Under the pieces are notes generated by a model. That model saw nothing but the letters and a program-made list of their open reading frames with translations. It had not been told where the DNA came from and searched no databases. DNA of 64,000 bases from Turnera subulata. Its lineage: Eukaryota > Streptophyta > Magnoliopsida > Malpighiales > Passifloraceae. The stretch spans positions 65,007 to 129,006 of the forward strand of contig JAKUCV010001097.1 of NCBI GenBank assembly GCA_028386065.3. Direction: 5' to 3'. Position 1 is the stretch's first letter, and the number at the start of each line of letters is the position of its first letter. Shown in pieces: positions 34,336 through 45,485 of the stretch. Both the position numbers and the translations under genes were made by a program.

Positions 34336-36323
34336 AACCAAATCAAGTAACCAAACCAAGTAACCGACCATAGCATCCCAAAATTAATTTCCAAACCATC
34401 GGTTCGTACCACTACTTCCCACATATATCATCATATCATATCAATTCCAATTTCCAATTTCCAATTTCCATTTCTCAATTATCCACAGTCAATAGTTTAT
34501 TCCAATTATCCAATCACAACACTGTCTACCGACAACAATCACAATATCCATAACAGTCAACAATTATCCAACTTCCTATTAGCTCAAGTTATACAACAGA
34601 CCAAACCATCAACAGTTTCATAACATCAATTACTCACAGTCCAACATCAATCACAACACAGTATCCAATAAACCAATAACAGTCATACAACGGTTCAATC
34701 AAGCAAATCATCATCATAGCAACAACAACAACAATAACCATAGCAGCCAAATAACCAACACAATTCCATATTACCAAATATCCATCAACAATACATATAA
34801 CACCAATTATTCACAATTAACAGTTCATCACAACATCCACACGACCAATAACACAGTCCAACAACAGCAACATCAATAACCATAACAGTCAAATATCCAA
34901 CAATGACCCTCTCAGTAGTTCATCCAAACAACAAAACACACAAAGTATTACAGGCACATATCAAGGGTTATCCATCCTCACCTTGGCCGATTACTCAACT
35001 TCGGAAACAATGACCGGTCCGACGCCGGCTCCTCGGGAAACTGCCCGATATCCAACCTATACCACAAATCAATATACACTCACATAAATGCACATAATCG
35101 GTATACTATGATGCCAAACTGCGTAATAACCCATCCCGATTCTTATCCTTTATTATTTCCATTTACCGAAAATATTTTACCGTACGTATATCCGAATATA
35201 ATTTCGGTACCATACTTTAATTAGAACTCTTTTCCAAATATTTCCACAAATTAATTATACTTTTCCAAGATATTGATTACCATAATTTTCTAGAGATTAT
35301 AACATATATATAGTTTCCAAAATATTAATCAAAGGTATTTTTCTAGCAACATAATTATATATATATGTCACTTATTTCAGAAAATATAATCCTTTATCAA
35401 AAATATATATGAAGATAATCATATGCTATTTATATACTTTTCCTGAAATTATATATTCATAAAAGCTTATTCCGTAAATGGTTACATGTTAATAGATATA
35501 CATTTTTTATTTCCTTTAGACAAATTACTTTCCAAAACAATTATATATCAACAATGAGTATATACTTTTCATAGATATTAATTATGTATTCTATATATAT
35601 ATATATATATATTTTTCCAAAAGTATTTCTATAATTTATTTACCAAAATTATCCATATATATATATCAGATTTTATTTTAATCAATTATTATTATTATTT
35701 TTTTTAATTATGGACTGGGCCAAACAGTGTCAGCCCAGGCCTTGTACAGTGCTAACCCAGGCCCCAATAGTAGCCCAGGTGCAAGCCCACGCACAGGCCC
35801 ATAAGACACAGCCCACAACCCAATCTGTGATCCACTCAATTTAAATCACGGCCCAAAACTAATACCCAAGCCCAAAACCTAACACTTGAGCCCAAAACTC
35901 TCACCCAGCCCTTTGCTCGCGGGTCGACCCGACCTACCCATCAACAAACGGGTCGTCACCATCCAAAATACCAAACTCACCTTGAGGGCTCCGGCGGCGG
36001 CACGAGCAGAACGAGGCGGCGAAAGAAGGCGGGTCGGCAAAGGTGCTTCCGGGTCTGCAAGGGGTCAGCTTCGTCCGAGTACGGTGGCGGTTGTCTTGCA
36101 GCGGCGACAGGCGACAAGGTGCGATGGAGGACGGCGCGACCACGAGGAGAAGAGGCGGCAGGTGGTCGTGGTGGTCTCGCCGGCGGTAGGAGGAAGGAGA
36201 AGAGATGCAGGGGGGGGGGTTTGCGGTGGTGCTCCTCCTCCTCCTCCTTTATTATTTTTTTTCTTTTTCCCTAATTTCCTCTCCTCCATTTTTTTCTCTC
36301 CGATTCTTTCTTTTTCCTTTTTC

Positions 36324-39300
36324 TGTAACGCCCCGGTTTTTCGTTTATTGATTTATAAAAAATTCGGATTTCGGTAATGGAAATTAAATTAAATTATTTT
36401 CCATTGGATTCATTAATTATGAGTGGTAATACGTTGCTTTTGAGTTCCGTCGGACCTAAAACGCGTTTCGGGGACGAAACGAGAGGTTTAGCGTGGTTTC
36501 ATTTGAAACTACGTCGTTTTGGTCTAAGTAAAAAAAAAAAAAGGGCTGAGGCGCGTTGACCAGGCGGGGGTTGACCGCGCCTAAGCGGACGACGGGTTGT
36601 CCACTAGGGCGGCCAACCCTAGCCGATCCTTCCTCTTTTCTTTTCCCCTTCTTCCTTTTCCCCTCCCCTGTTCTTCTCTTCTTTCTTTTCGGCCGCTGCC
36701 CCAACGGTCATGTCCCCCAACGTTATTGTCTTCCACTACCATCTCCAATCACACCATCAACAACCAACAAATTCCCAACCCCCTCCTTCTTTCTTGTTCT
36801 CTATTTCCTCTCTCACACACACACAAACCGGAAACCTCCAATTCCTCCACATTCCTTCGTCCTTCTTCCTCGTGCTCTCCGCCGCCCAGTCGTCTTTGCC
36901 AGTCGCTACCGCCACGAGCTCGAGGCGATTTGCGTCCTCACTGAGCGTGTAAGGATTGAAGGTGAGGCTGGGAACGAACCGAACCTGTGCCGCCGTCGCT
37001 CGGTAAGTGCCTCTGTCGTACTTCCCCTTCCTCTTCTCCTCTTCGTTTTGGCGGAGACGGATTGATGACGATGATGGTTTGCTGCTGATCGTTCTGTCTT
37101 CCGGTGGCAGAGCCTGCAGACGCGCGGTTCGTCACGACGTCTGGGTTCGTCCTGGAGCGGTGGATGGTGGGCAGTGACGATTAATTTGTCCCATTCCGGT
37201 AAGGACCCTATGCCAATTCCTTAATACGTGTTGTTGTTGGTGTTGGTTTTGGGTTTGAATCGAGTGATTGAATGGATGTGGCAGTGAGTGGTGGTTGCTT
37301 CCGGTGACGTTGTAGAAGTTTTTCCGGGCAAGTTGGCAGTGTTGTTTCCGGGTAAGGAATTGCCGCCTTAGTTTGCTTAATTTCGTTTTATGCTTGTGGA
37401 GTGTTGTATTTGAGCTGTATATCCTGTTGGTTGTTGTTGTTTTGGACGATGACAGTTGGGTGAAGTTGTTTTGGGCTAAGTGGAATTCCGGCGAGGTGAC
37501 CGGAATCCGGCGAACACGCACTGTTCCGGCGAGGGCTCGGGAATTTTCCGGCGAAGGCTCGGGTTCTGCCAGCGGACAATATTCCTCGTTTTACGAGAGT
37601 TAGACAGTAATTACCTATGTTTGTCTCGGTTATGCCATGTATTTAATTTTCGGGAATTTAATTACCAAAATACGTTTATATTTATTCATTTAATGAATTG
37701 TGGATTACCGAGAGCGGAGAGAAAAGAGTGTGTGGCCAGGAGAACCTACCGACACGAATAGACTTTAGGCCGATTAACCTTGGGCTCGGGATGGCTTTAG
37801 GACGGTTTTAGGAAAAACCGAGCCCAGGCCCAATAATTTCAATTTGAAGCTTAGGATGTTTAATTGGACTTAAGTTACGGACTTAGGACCTAATCACGGG
37901 TAATTAAATTCACGGACATTAAGAACGAGTTCGAAGCCCAATTTCATAATCGGTAAATATGGACTTAAGAAAGTGGGCCCACGGCCCAGAATTTGTGATT
38001 AAGATTTAGTGGGCTTTAGGCCCGAGAATTTGTTAATTTACTTAAACCGATGAACCTTAGATCCTTAATTGTTGGAGTTATGAAGAAGAAAATATCCTTT
38101 TGGACTTAGGCCCGGAAATCTTACAATTTGATAGTTAGGGTCGGGAGTTACTCGATAAGAGCGTACCTTTAGCATACATGCACGTTTTTACTTCAAAAAT
38201 TAGTTTAGTGATTATATTATGTGCCGGTATTCAGGCACGGGAGATACCTCAGGAGCTGTAGACTCGGATCGGAAGAAGTCATAATTTGCATTTTGAGGTG
38301 ACATTACAAGTCTTTATATATATGTTTTGTGAATGCATGTTGGTGTGGTTTGTTTGTTTACTTGCCTTGTTTGCTACATGCGATGATTGGAATTGTATAC
38401 CTGCTTGTTCTCACATGCCTAATTTCTATATGAAAAACTGTTATGAAAAAACTACTTTGGTGATAATGTATGATTATGGGCCGCAGGCCCGGATTAAACA
38501 GGGACACATACCATTCACACTTCCCTGAAAGACATAATGTACTTCAACAGAAATGTAAAATGTAATTAAGAATAAAATACTAAATTCTACTGTGGCGTCG
38601 GTTGGTAGCCCCGAGGGAGGGCGGGTACCCTCGGGTCACATTATGCTGTTTAGCATGCCCAGGGGATGTAGGTGCACCCCTGGAAGACTTGCACCGGTTA
38701 GGTGTGTCTGAGTGCACCCTCAGGTAGCTAGCGGCCACTCGAGATTTATCAGTGGTTTTTGGCCTCAGAATCTACCCCTTCTGAGGTTCGACATTTGGGT
38801 TTCACACCCTGATCTGATCAGATGCGCTACCGAGACTTGACTCACAGTAGAGGGCCCATAATGATAAAAATAATAATTATAATAATTAAAATATCGCATC
38901 AAATCTAAACACTAAGAACAATAATACAATAAGATGTTTATGTGTTGGTGTGTGATTCTGATTTGCTTGTATGCTGTACTTGTGCTCGTGAGCTACTCAC
39001 CCTACGAGCATGACTTCACTTTCATGTATACTTAGACTTTTAATGTTCACTGAGTAGGCGACTCACATAATCGCCACCGTTGTTTTTCAGACTTTAGTTA
39101 GCGTGCAGACTCACTTACACCTTCGACTCGGAGATCAGACGCAGTCACTTCAGCAGGTAGTTGTGCATTATCTCTTGGTGGGATCCATAGGGCCATATGC
39201 ATGATATTTTCTATCTTGAGTGTTATTATTATTTTCATCTTCCGCTGCAAGTGAAATAACTCGAGATGTCATAATTATTTTATCTTTATATCGGCAGTTA

Positions 39301-39537
39301 GCCGGAGTTGATTTTGTGATATTATGTCGGCGGGATGCCGTGATGGCTTACTACTTGTTAAGCCGGTTGATCTCATGTATTTTTATGACATCTCGTTGTT
39401 AATACATTTTCATGGAAAATGTTTGTATGCCGAAGCATCGTTTTTTTGTTTTTGTACCCCGGGTTTCAAGAGTATTTTGGTAACTCGTTTTCACTTAATT
39501 ATTTTATTTTATTAAATTGGGGGTACGGGCTTCCACA
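36324..39537 (+). mobile_element. Inner solo LTR (TGTAACGCCCCGG family, 3,214 bp)
   Basis: It begins TGTAACGCCCCGGTTTTTCG and ends GGTACGGGCTTCCACA, with the duplication TTTTC on both sides (36,319-36,323 and 39,538-39,542). The pyrimidine-rich sequence of the host LTR continues across it. The interior has an LTR-like layout: a GC-rich leader-like part (36,600-37,600), repeated mentions of GGCCCA-type blocks, and an upstream-of-end region near 38,980-39,160. No gag or pol. The duplication is low-complexity, so the exact ends rest mainly on the TG...CA termini. Confidence 0.75.
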
Positions 39538-40204
39538 TTTTCTTATTTCTTTTTTTTTCCTTTCTTCTTTCATTCATTTTTTTCCTCTCTTCTCTCTTTT
39601 TTTCTGTCTTTCTTCTTCTTCTTCTTCTTCTTTTTTCCTCTCTTTTTTTCTCTCTTCTTTCTCTTTTTTTTTTCTCTTCTCTTCCTCTCTTCTGCTTCTT
39701 CACCGGTCTTTAAACTGTTTTTTTTTTCACTATACCACATGTGAACCAATAATGCGAGCGGGTCCGATCCGGACCAGAAAATAATCGATACCCCCTTAGT
39801 TATTTTCCGGTGTGATTTTCCGAGAAATTTCGAAACCCGAGAAATACCAACTTAGTTCCGAAAAATCCACGGAAAAATCACGAGCGCGGGAAAACCCTCG
39901 GTTTCGAAAAACGACTCCCGATTTACCTTGAATTAATTACCCAAGATTAATTCAACAGTAAATCACGGTAAAAAACTTCTACAGTCCCGGTAAAAATTAA
40001 AAATTTTACCCGGGCTGTTACATTAATGATCATTAACATAATTTTTTTTAATCCAAATAGGATTACAGGAGTTAGCTATTGAATAAGTATACCGATTTAA
40101 CATGTTAAAGTGGTACCCTTTAATGTAGTATGATATAATTACTCATATAAACAAAAAGGGATTGGCTTCGACAAAAAAAAACAAAAATGGGATTGGCAGG
40201 TAAA

Positions 40205-40214
40205 TGTATATATT
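40205..40214 (+). promoter_or_regulatory. Candidate TATA box of the Ycf33-like gene
   Basis: TGTATATATT lies about 175 bp before the ATG at 40,388. A CA/CT-rich leader (about 40,310-40,335) follows. Confidence 0.45.
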
Positions 40215-40387
40215 CCAAGGTTGTATTGTAAGCACAGGGTTTTTTTTTTATTATTATCAAGTAGTCATGGCATAGGCAGGAGGATAAGGCGTCCACAGAA
40301 GCCAAATACAGCCACACACTCTCACACTCACACACAGGAAAAAATTAACGTTTTAAGGATCTAAAGCTAAAGAAAGCAGCGAGAACA

Positions 40388-40969
40388 ATGAAGACGACGA
40401 CTGGCACATTCAGATCACAATTCTTCTTCCCAGGAAGCACCAATCTCACCAAACCAACCTCAAAGTCTCCATTCCTCATCCACATCCAAGCCGGACCACC
40501 TCCTCTTAAAAAGCAACAACCTACTACTGCAGCCACCATCCCAAGAAGAACAACAACACCTCTTCATGTTGAAAGCAAACGGGTAAACAAAAGCCCTTGT
40601 CAAAGAGAGTTTCTTCATCAAGGTTCTGCGGATGGACATAATTCTTCAAGGTTTCTGGTGGCTGGGGCTGTTTCCATAGGAGTTGTGTTGCTTATGATGG
40701 GTCTTGATGACCATAAAGCATTGGCCTTAGGCCCCGAAGGCCCACTAGTGGAAGAGTTTTGGGACAATGTGAGAAGATATGCTCTTTATGCACTCACTGT
40801 TAGTACAGGTGCTCTCTACACCCTCTTGCTGCCTATACTTGAATTGCTCAAGAACCCCATTTCCGCCGTGCTCCTCCTCATTGTCTTTGGAGGTAGTGTC
40901 TACATTATCTCCCAGGTTGTTTCAGCCATGGTTGGTATCTCTGATTTCTCTTACGATTATGCATACTAG
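40388..40969 (+). CDS. ycf33: Ycf33 (DUF751) family protein, plastid-targeted
   Basis: The product is 193 residues with no intron. Residues 1-60 are rich in Thr, Ser, Pro, Lys and Arg with almost no acids, as in chloroplast transit peptides. A hydrophobic stretch (90-105) ends in an AxA-like ALALG near 113-115, which could be a thylakoid signal or a membrane anchor. The Ycf33 domain occupies about 120-185: EEFWDNVRRYALYALTVSTG, then two membrane segments (about 134-152 and 157-178) split by ELLKNP. Ycf33 is plastid-encoded in red algae and encoded in cyanobacteria; a nuclear copy with a transit peptide fits gene transfer to the nucleus. Its biochemical role is not established. It converges with the TPD1-like gene, with about 450 bp between stop codons. 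Confidence 0.85.
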   Translation: MKTTTGTFRSQFFFPGSTNLTKPTSKSPFLIHIQAGPPPLKKQQPTTAATIPRRTTTPLHVESKRVNKSPCQREFLHQGSADGHNSSRFLVAGAVSIGVVLLMMGLDDHKALALGPEGPLVEEFWDNVRRYALYALTVSTGALYTLLLPILELLKNPISAVLLLIVFGGSVYIISQVVSAMVGISDFSYDYAY

Positions 40970-41418
40970 ATTGATAAGAGACTTCGAGTTTGTAATTTTA
41001 TGCATGTTTTTCTTTGTATCCAAGTTACACCATAAGTAGCAATAGAAGAAGTACTATCTTTGTCTTCTGTGACCCCTCGTGAGTCCTTGCACTTTTGTTG
41101 GTCAAAGAAAAACCAAAGCAGAAAGATTGCATTGCAAATGCCACTCATCGTGATCCTTATAATGGCAATCAGTTGTACCATATTAATTAACTCGGGATAA
41201 TCCAGATCATTGGAATATATATCCAGTTTCTTTTTTTTTTTTTTGTTTTGGCCGAGATTAGAATGTCCAGTTAGAAGTTTGAGCAGACCAGAGTACAGGA
41301 TATTTGCTGATCTTCTCGATGAACGATGGCATTATAAGCCTATATATAGCAAGACAACACAATCACATCTAGACCATATAGAATTGCAGATAATGGCAAT
41401 AGGCCGCCATTTAGTGCT

Positions 41419-42748
41419 TCAACAACAAGCAACGGAAGAAACTGACAATGGGTACTGAAAACTGTTGGTATACTGGAAGGAGAGGGTTTCTCCAGGGGCA
41501 AGAGCTTCCCCATCATTGACAAGGCAGTCGTCATAGTCGAGACGCCTGAACACTCTAGGATTTATCAATCGGGTAGAGCTGAACCATCCGCAGTTGACAT
41601 GAATGTTGGACATACTACAGCCTGAAACGCACACATTCAGGATCTGAACTCTGTATGATGGGATTCCATTCGGAAGTGGGGCTGTTGCTCCTTGAACAAT
41701 CGAAATGTCATCTTTTGAGCAAGCTGTTCCGATGCGATTACCATCTCCAGTATCTGCTTTAACATTACATGTAAAAGCATGATTCCTAAGCATTAATGAA
41801 ACGAAATGAACGAGTTAAATAGCAAGAGTCAAGGCATTAGTATTAATTAGTTGAGAAAGCCTATGATAAGTGGGAAACACTTTTGATGCATGTGTTCTGC
41901 AGAAAGGTCACAGTTTGTTTAAATGACTTGGTCTGTGCCTTTCAACCTTGAAGAAGTTAATCAAGACGCTACCTTAGCTTATAGAGCATCTGGCAACGGA
42001 ACTTAGCTGTAATATTTTGGAGATGATTAACTAAATTAGGCTTTAGAAGGCTTAAACATGGAATGGGAGAACTAGCAGTTTAAGCCCGGCTGGGCCATGT
42101 TTTCTCACCCTTGATAACTAGACTAGCTAGTAGCATAGATGGATAGGACCTCAACTACTAGGTGGGGTTTGAATTAAGTTTGATATCTTTTGTTAAGTGA
42201 TCCTCCACTGTGGACAGGAGCTGAATTAAAGTCTATCTCATTGGTGAACGCACTACTACTCGTCTCACTGGTCAAGGAGTCTGGTCGCCTTGCTCCACAG
42301 TAAATGCTCACCAAACAATTTTAAGCTTTGAACCAAGTGAAGCCACCAAGTTGGCTGCGCCCAGAGTAAACTCCAATTTATGACAATAGTAATTTATAGA
42401 CCTCCCCCTTGTTTTGCTCAACCAACTTAAAGAGCATTCTTTTCCAGCACAGATTAGCTTATTATGATAGACCCAATTCTTCTCCCGTGGAATTTCAACA
42501 ATTACTGTGTGGAACTAGCGGCCACAAATAGTTCTGGTATTCATGCGTGCAAGTGCATGCACCGAGTGCATTTGGGATGATCAGCTAAACATATATAGGT
42601 TCAACTTCAGTGGTTTGCATGAATATAAAGATAGAAGACAGTAGACAAGAAAGAAAGAAAAGAAGGTACCCAAGAAGATGAGTATCAGAGAACTGAAGAA
42701 TATGGTAGCCACATAGAGCATGCACAGTCTTGACCGACGAGCTCTCAT
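41419..42748 (-). CDS. TPD1-like secreted cysteine-rich protein
   Basis: Two exons on the minus strand: 42748-42670, and about 41753 (or 41756) to 41419, giving about 137-138 residues. Exon 1 encodes a basic start and a hydrophobic signal peptide or anchor ([20 protein letters not shown]). Exon 2 encodes the TPD1 family domain with seven Cys: [50 protein letters not shown], and the terminal SSVACC. In Arabidopsis TPD1 is the secreted ligand of the EMS1/EXS receptor kinase that specifies tapetum in anthers; rice has MIL2/TDL1A. The region between signal and domain is short compared with TPD1 (176 residues), and I cannot exclude a missed middle exon in the 0.9-kb intron. Tandem AAGCAG acceptors would add or drop one residue. 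Confidence 0.88.
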
Positions 42749-43778
42749 CACGTACGCCCCTCTATTCTACACAGTTCCTTCTGCACAGAATTGGGATATA
42801 AATGAACAGGAAGATTATATCTGTCAAATCCTGTGAACGCGAATTCGAGTCGTCAGGGAAAATGTGGCATGAGAATGTATGATTTTGAAGATAAACGTAT
42901 AGCTAGCTGAAGAAAAAAAAAAAATGGAGAAGAAAAATGAGGAAAGAAAAAAGATCATTGACCCTCCCCGGACTTCAATTAGTTCGATTTATAGATTCAG
43001 GGCAGACTTTATTCAAACTACTACGTACAGGTATGGACACAGGCAGACATAAGTGTTTAATGACTGTAAATGGGATGGTAAAAGGTTTCGAAGTTCGAGG
43101 ATCAGATTTAATTCGAACCCTTATGGATGGGAAAAATAAGGCATACTTCTCAATGTAGAATTGATAAAAAAAATAATGTATACTTAATGAAAAGAATAAG
43201 ATGATGAAAACAATATATTCCTGTGAAATCTATATGGACAAATTCATAATCCAGGGGAGGCTTTTATATCTGCACTCCACATCCCTGATCCCACTTTTTA
43301 ATCCTGGAATAATACCCTTGTTTACACATTTTTTTTGGGTACATTGAAAATTTTAGAAAATACTCACAATCTCCAACCAAACCACCGTCAATCCTACCCT
43401 AGGATTGAATCTATTTTCCCTTAGAATTATTTTAATCCAAGAGAGATACGGCTATATTAGTTGCTCACTCTGAAATCATGATTCAATCTTTGTTCTTTTT
43501 CCTTCATCGTAGTATCACACTTTTTTTTTAAAAAAAAAAAATCTCCCCTCATCATATCATAAATCCGGGGCTTATAAGTAATAACAGTGTCAAGCCCAGT
43601 TAGAAAGTATCTGTTGCTCCACTTGTGGTTCCATATGCACATGCTAACATTTAGACCCAAGGCCCACTGTGATTTATAAGTCCAGAAAAGATGGTACTAA
43701 TCGCTTCTTTTCCAAATTTATCCCCTTCTTCTAGTTATCAACTTACCGTCACTTCCTATTCTTCGTCTTTAATAAATA
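42749..43778. other. Upstream region of the TPD1-like gene, no other gene seen
   Basis: This is A/T-rich sequence. A facing T/A run near 43,510-43,540 can form a perfect hairpin. An open frame at 42,937-43,158 has no recognisable domain and biased composition, so it is not called. Confidence 0.45.
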
Positions 43779-44216
43779 CTAGTATTCTACCGTGTGTTCA
43801 CACGGGATAATTTTTATTTATTGGTGGTTTATTTATATGGGAAATAAATACAAAAAAATTAAACAACAAATTAGCAATTTAAGATGTCATTTTAAGAAGA
43901 GAGGTGGAGGAGTAAGAATAGGAGAAGAAGATATGAAATATTAAGCATCAGAACAAAAATAGGGGAGGAGAGAATTAATAAACACAACGGCCAGATGCAT
44001 TGTTTGTACGGACAGTTCTGTGTTTTCTTATTCTTTGCTTTTAAACTTACATTAACTCTATCTCTTTAAAAAAAATACATCAACTCTTTCTTTTATTAAT
44101 AGATAACAGGTTGTTAAAGTTTTGGGGAGAGTTTTACACAAATACTAATTCTTGAGGCTGCAACATGGCCTCATAGAATTACTGAGTTGGGGTGAGCTAT
44201 TATATATTTATATAGA
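43779..44216 (-). mobile_element. Short non-autonomous Helitron (438 bp)
   Basis: On the minus strand the element starts TCTATATAAATATATAATAG after an A (A|TC). It ends with a hairpin CCGTGTG-AA-CACACGG, then TAGAATA and CTAG, followed by T. The TC start, 3' hairpin a few bases from a CTRR end, and A/T insertion flanks match Helitrons, which leave no target duplication. No helicase coding sequence is present, so it would depend on another element. The assignment rests on terminal structure only. Confidence 0.7.
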
Positions 44217-44977
44217 TTTTAGGATAATTTAATCAACTAAATTAATTTATCTCTACAATTTAGTTAAAATTATTCAATTACTCCCTTAATACCTGGAGTA
44301 AAGGAGTATAAAAGACTGCTTTAATTTCTTTTTGAGGAAAAAAAGACTTGATTTAACATAGGAACACTTCACTCGCCGAAACCCTGCCATGGTAAGCAGG
44401 TCGTTGATAGCAAAAAAGCAATAAGGAGAGGGGCGACGCGAAAAAATTACGTGAATTTACTGCATAAATCCATATGCTACTTCTACTCCATAAACTAAAT
44501 TCTCCTTCTTTTCATAATTGATAACATATTCTATATTCAAGGTCATACGTCGTCTTGTTTAGGATCCATGTGTATGTATATATATATTCCCGTTTTTTCA
44601 GTGTCTACGAAGACCCATGAATAGCTCACTTGCGTCCACGGAATTCAAGCAACTAGACCTGCTGATTCATTAGGGTCTCCTTCCTTCCTAAACCTTTGTT
44701 TTATTTGGTTAACAATCATTATTGAGTTTGACGTCACATTCACATACTCTACTCCCCCATGATACTGATACATATATATCCTCATCACGCAACCAATTGT
44801 TTTTGGTGTGTCACATACGATAAGCAAAATAAATGGCCTCCGTTGTCATCCCAAATCACCACTCATCATGACTCCCTCCTCAAGTAAGTCCTAATTGGCA
44901 TCAATATTTAATTGCATTGCTTGCAAATTTTAACGTTGTGTTGTTTTGTCCTTTCACAATAATTGCGGCCTCCCCCA

Positions 44978-44987
44978 CTATATATAC
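44978..44987 (+). promoter_or_regulatory. TATA box of the DUF7722-type gene
   Basis: CTATATATAC is followed by a leader of about 120 bases before the ATG at 45,135. The degenerate duplicate has a matching TATATATATG stretch near 53,015. Confidence 0.6.
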
Positions 44988-45134
44988 ATATACTTCTTCT
45001 TCATGATTTAATTGCCTCATCCAAGCTTGAAAACCAGTCATTCTTTCTACCTCTCTCTCTATATATACATTTACTAACACATTTTGTGTTAAAACAGAGT
45101 CAGAGGCAGAGGATAATTACTAAGGTGAAGATTT

Positions 45135-45485
45135 ATGGGTGTGAAATGTTTTGTCCACTCTGTGTGTCATCTGTTGGGGTATTCCATTGAGGAGACTAAG
45201 CATCTGGATCAAAGGAGGAACATCATGGCAGCAGTAGTGAAGGCACCATCAAATTCAAATGGGAGCCAAAAGAATATTGTGTATGATCATCATGAGGTGG
45301 AAGCCATTCCTTCAGGATTCCAAATGCCTCTCCACTACCCTCGATATACCAAGGCAGACTACCAGACGATGCAGGAATCCACTCTCGATATACTACTCCG
45401 ACAATATGGTCTAAGCTTCCAGGGCAGTCTTGAAGACAAAAGAAATTATGCCATGGGGACTTTCCTGTGGCCTGATCAGTATTAA
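45135..45485 (+). CDS. Small plant-specific protein, DUF7722 type
   Basis: The product is 116 residues, intronless. The conserved part is C-terminal: GFQMPLHYPRYTKADYQTM, then LDILLRQYGLSFQGSLEDKR, ending YAMGTFLWPDQY at the stop. Many seed plants have proteins with this domain, classed as DUF7722; I know of no defined function. The first 30 residues (MGVKCFVHSVCHLLGYS) are hydrophobic or cysteine-containing and variable. A second start at residue 31 (45,225, MAAVVKAP) would give 86 residues. I prefer 45,135 because it opens the frame after the TATA and leader and is conserved in position in the decayed duplicate at 53,152. Confidence 0.78.
   Translation: MGVKCFVHSVCHLLGYSIEETKHLDQRRNIMAAVVKAPSNSNGSQKNIVYDHHEVEAIPSGFQMPLHYPRYTKADYQTMQESTLDILLRQYGLSFQGSLEDKRNYAMGTFLWPDQY

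Larger units (their letters stand above)
33409..40022 (-). mobile_element. Solo LTR of the TGTAACAGCCCGGG family, containing another solo LTR
   Basis: On the minus strand it begins TGTAACAGCCCGGGTAAAAT (at 40,022) and ends GGGGCGTTTCA (at 33,409). Flanks TTAAG (33,404-33,408) and TTAAT (40,023-40,027) are a 5-bp duplication with one difference. Subtracting the inner insertion (36,324-39,537) and one of its TSD copies leaves about 3.4 kb. It is collinear with 846-3,172 and shows that copy's missing right end. No internal region, so it is probably a recombined single LTR. Confidence 0.82.

Noticed and set aside
33882..34373. 163-codon open frame on the plus strand
   Set aside because: It is produced by the 68-bp tandem repeat, which lacks stops in several frames, and lies inside an LTR.
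39512..39784. Open frames on both strands in a T/C-rich tract
   Set aside because: The sequence is a low-complexity pyrimidine run giving poly-Phe/Ser/Leu or poly-Lys/Arg/Glu; it is the LTR's pyrimidine-rich part.
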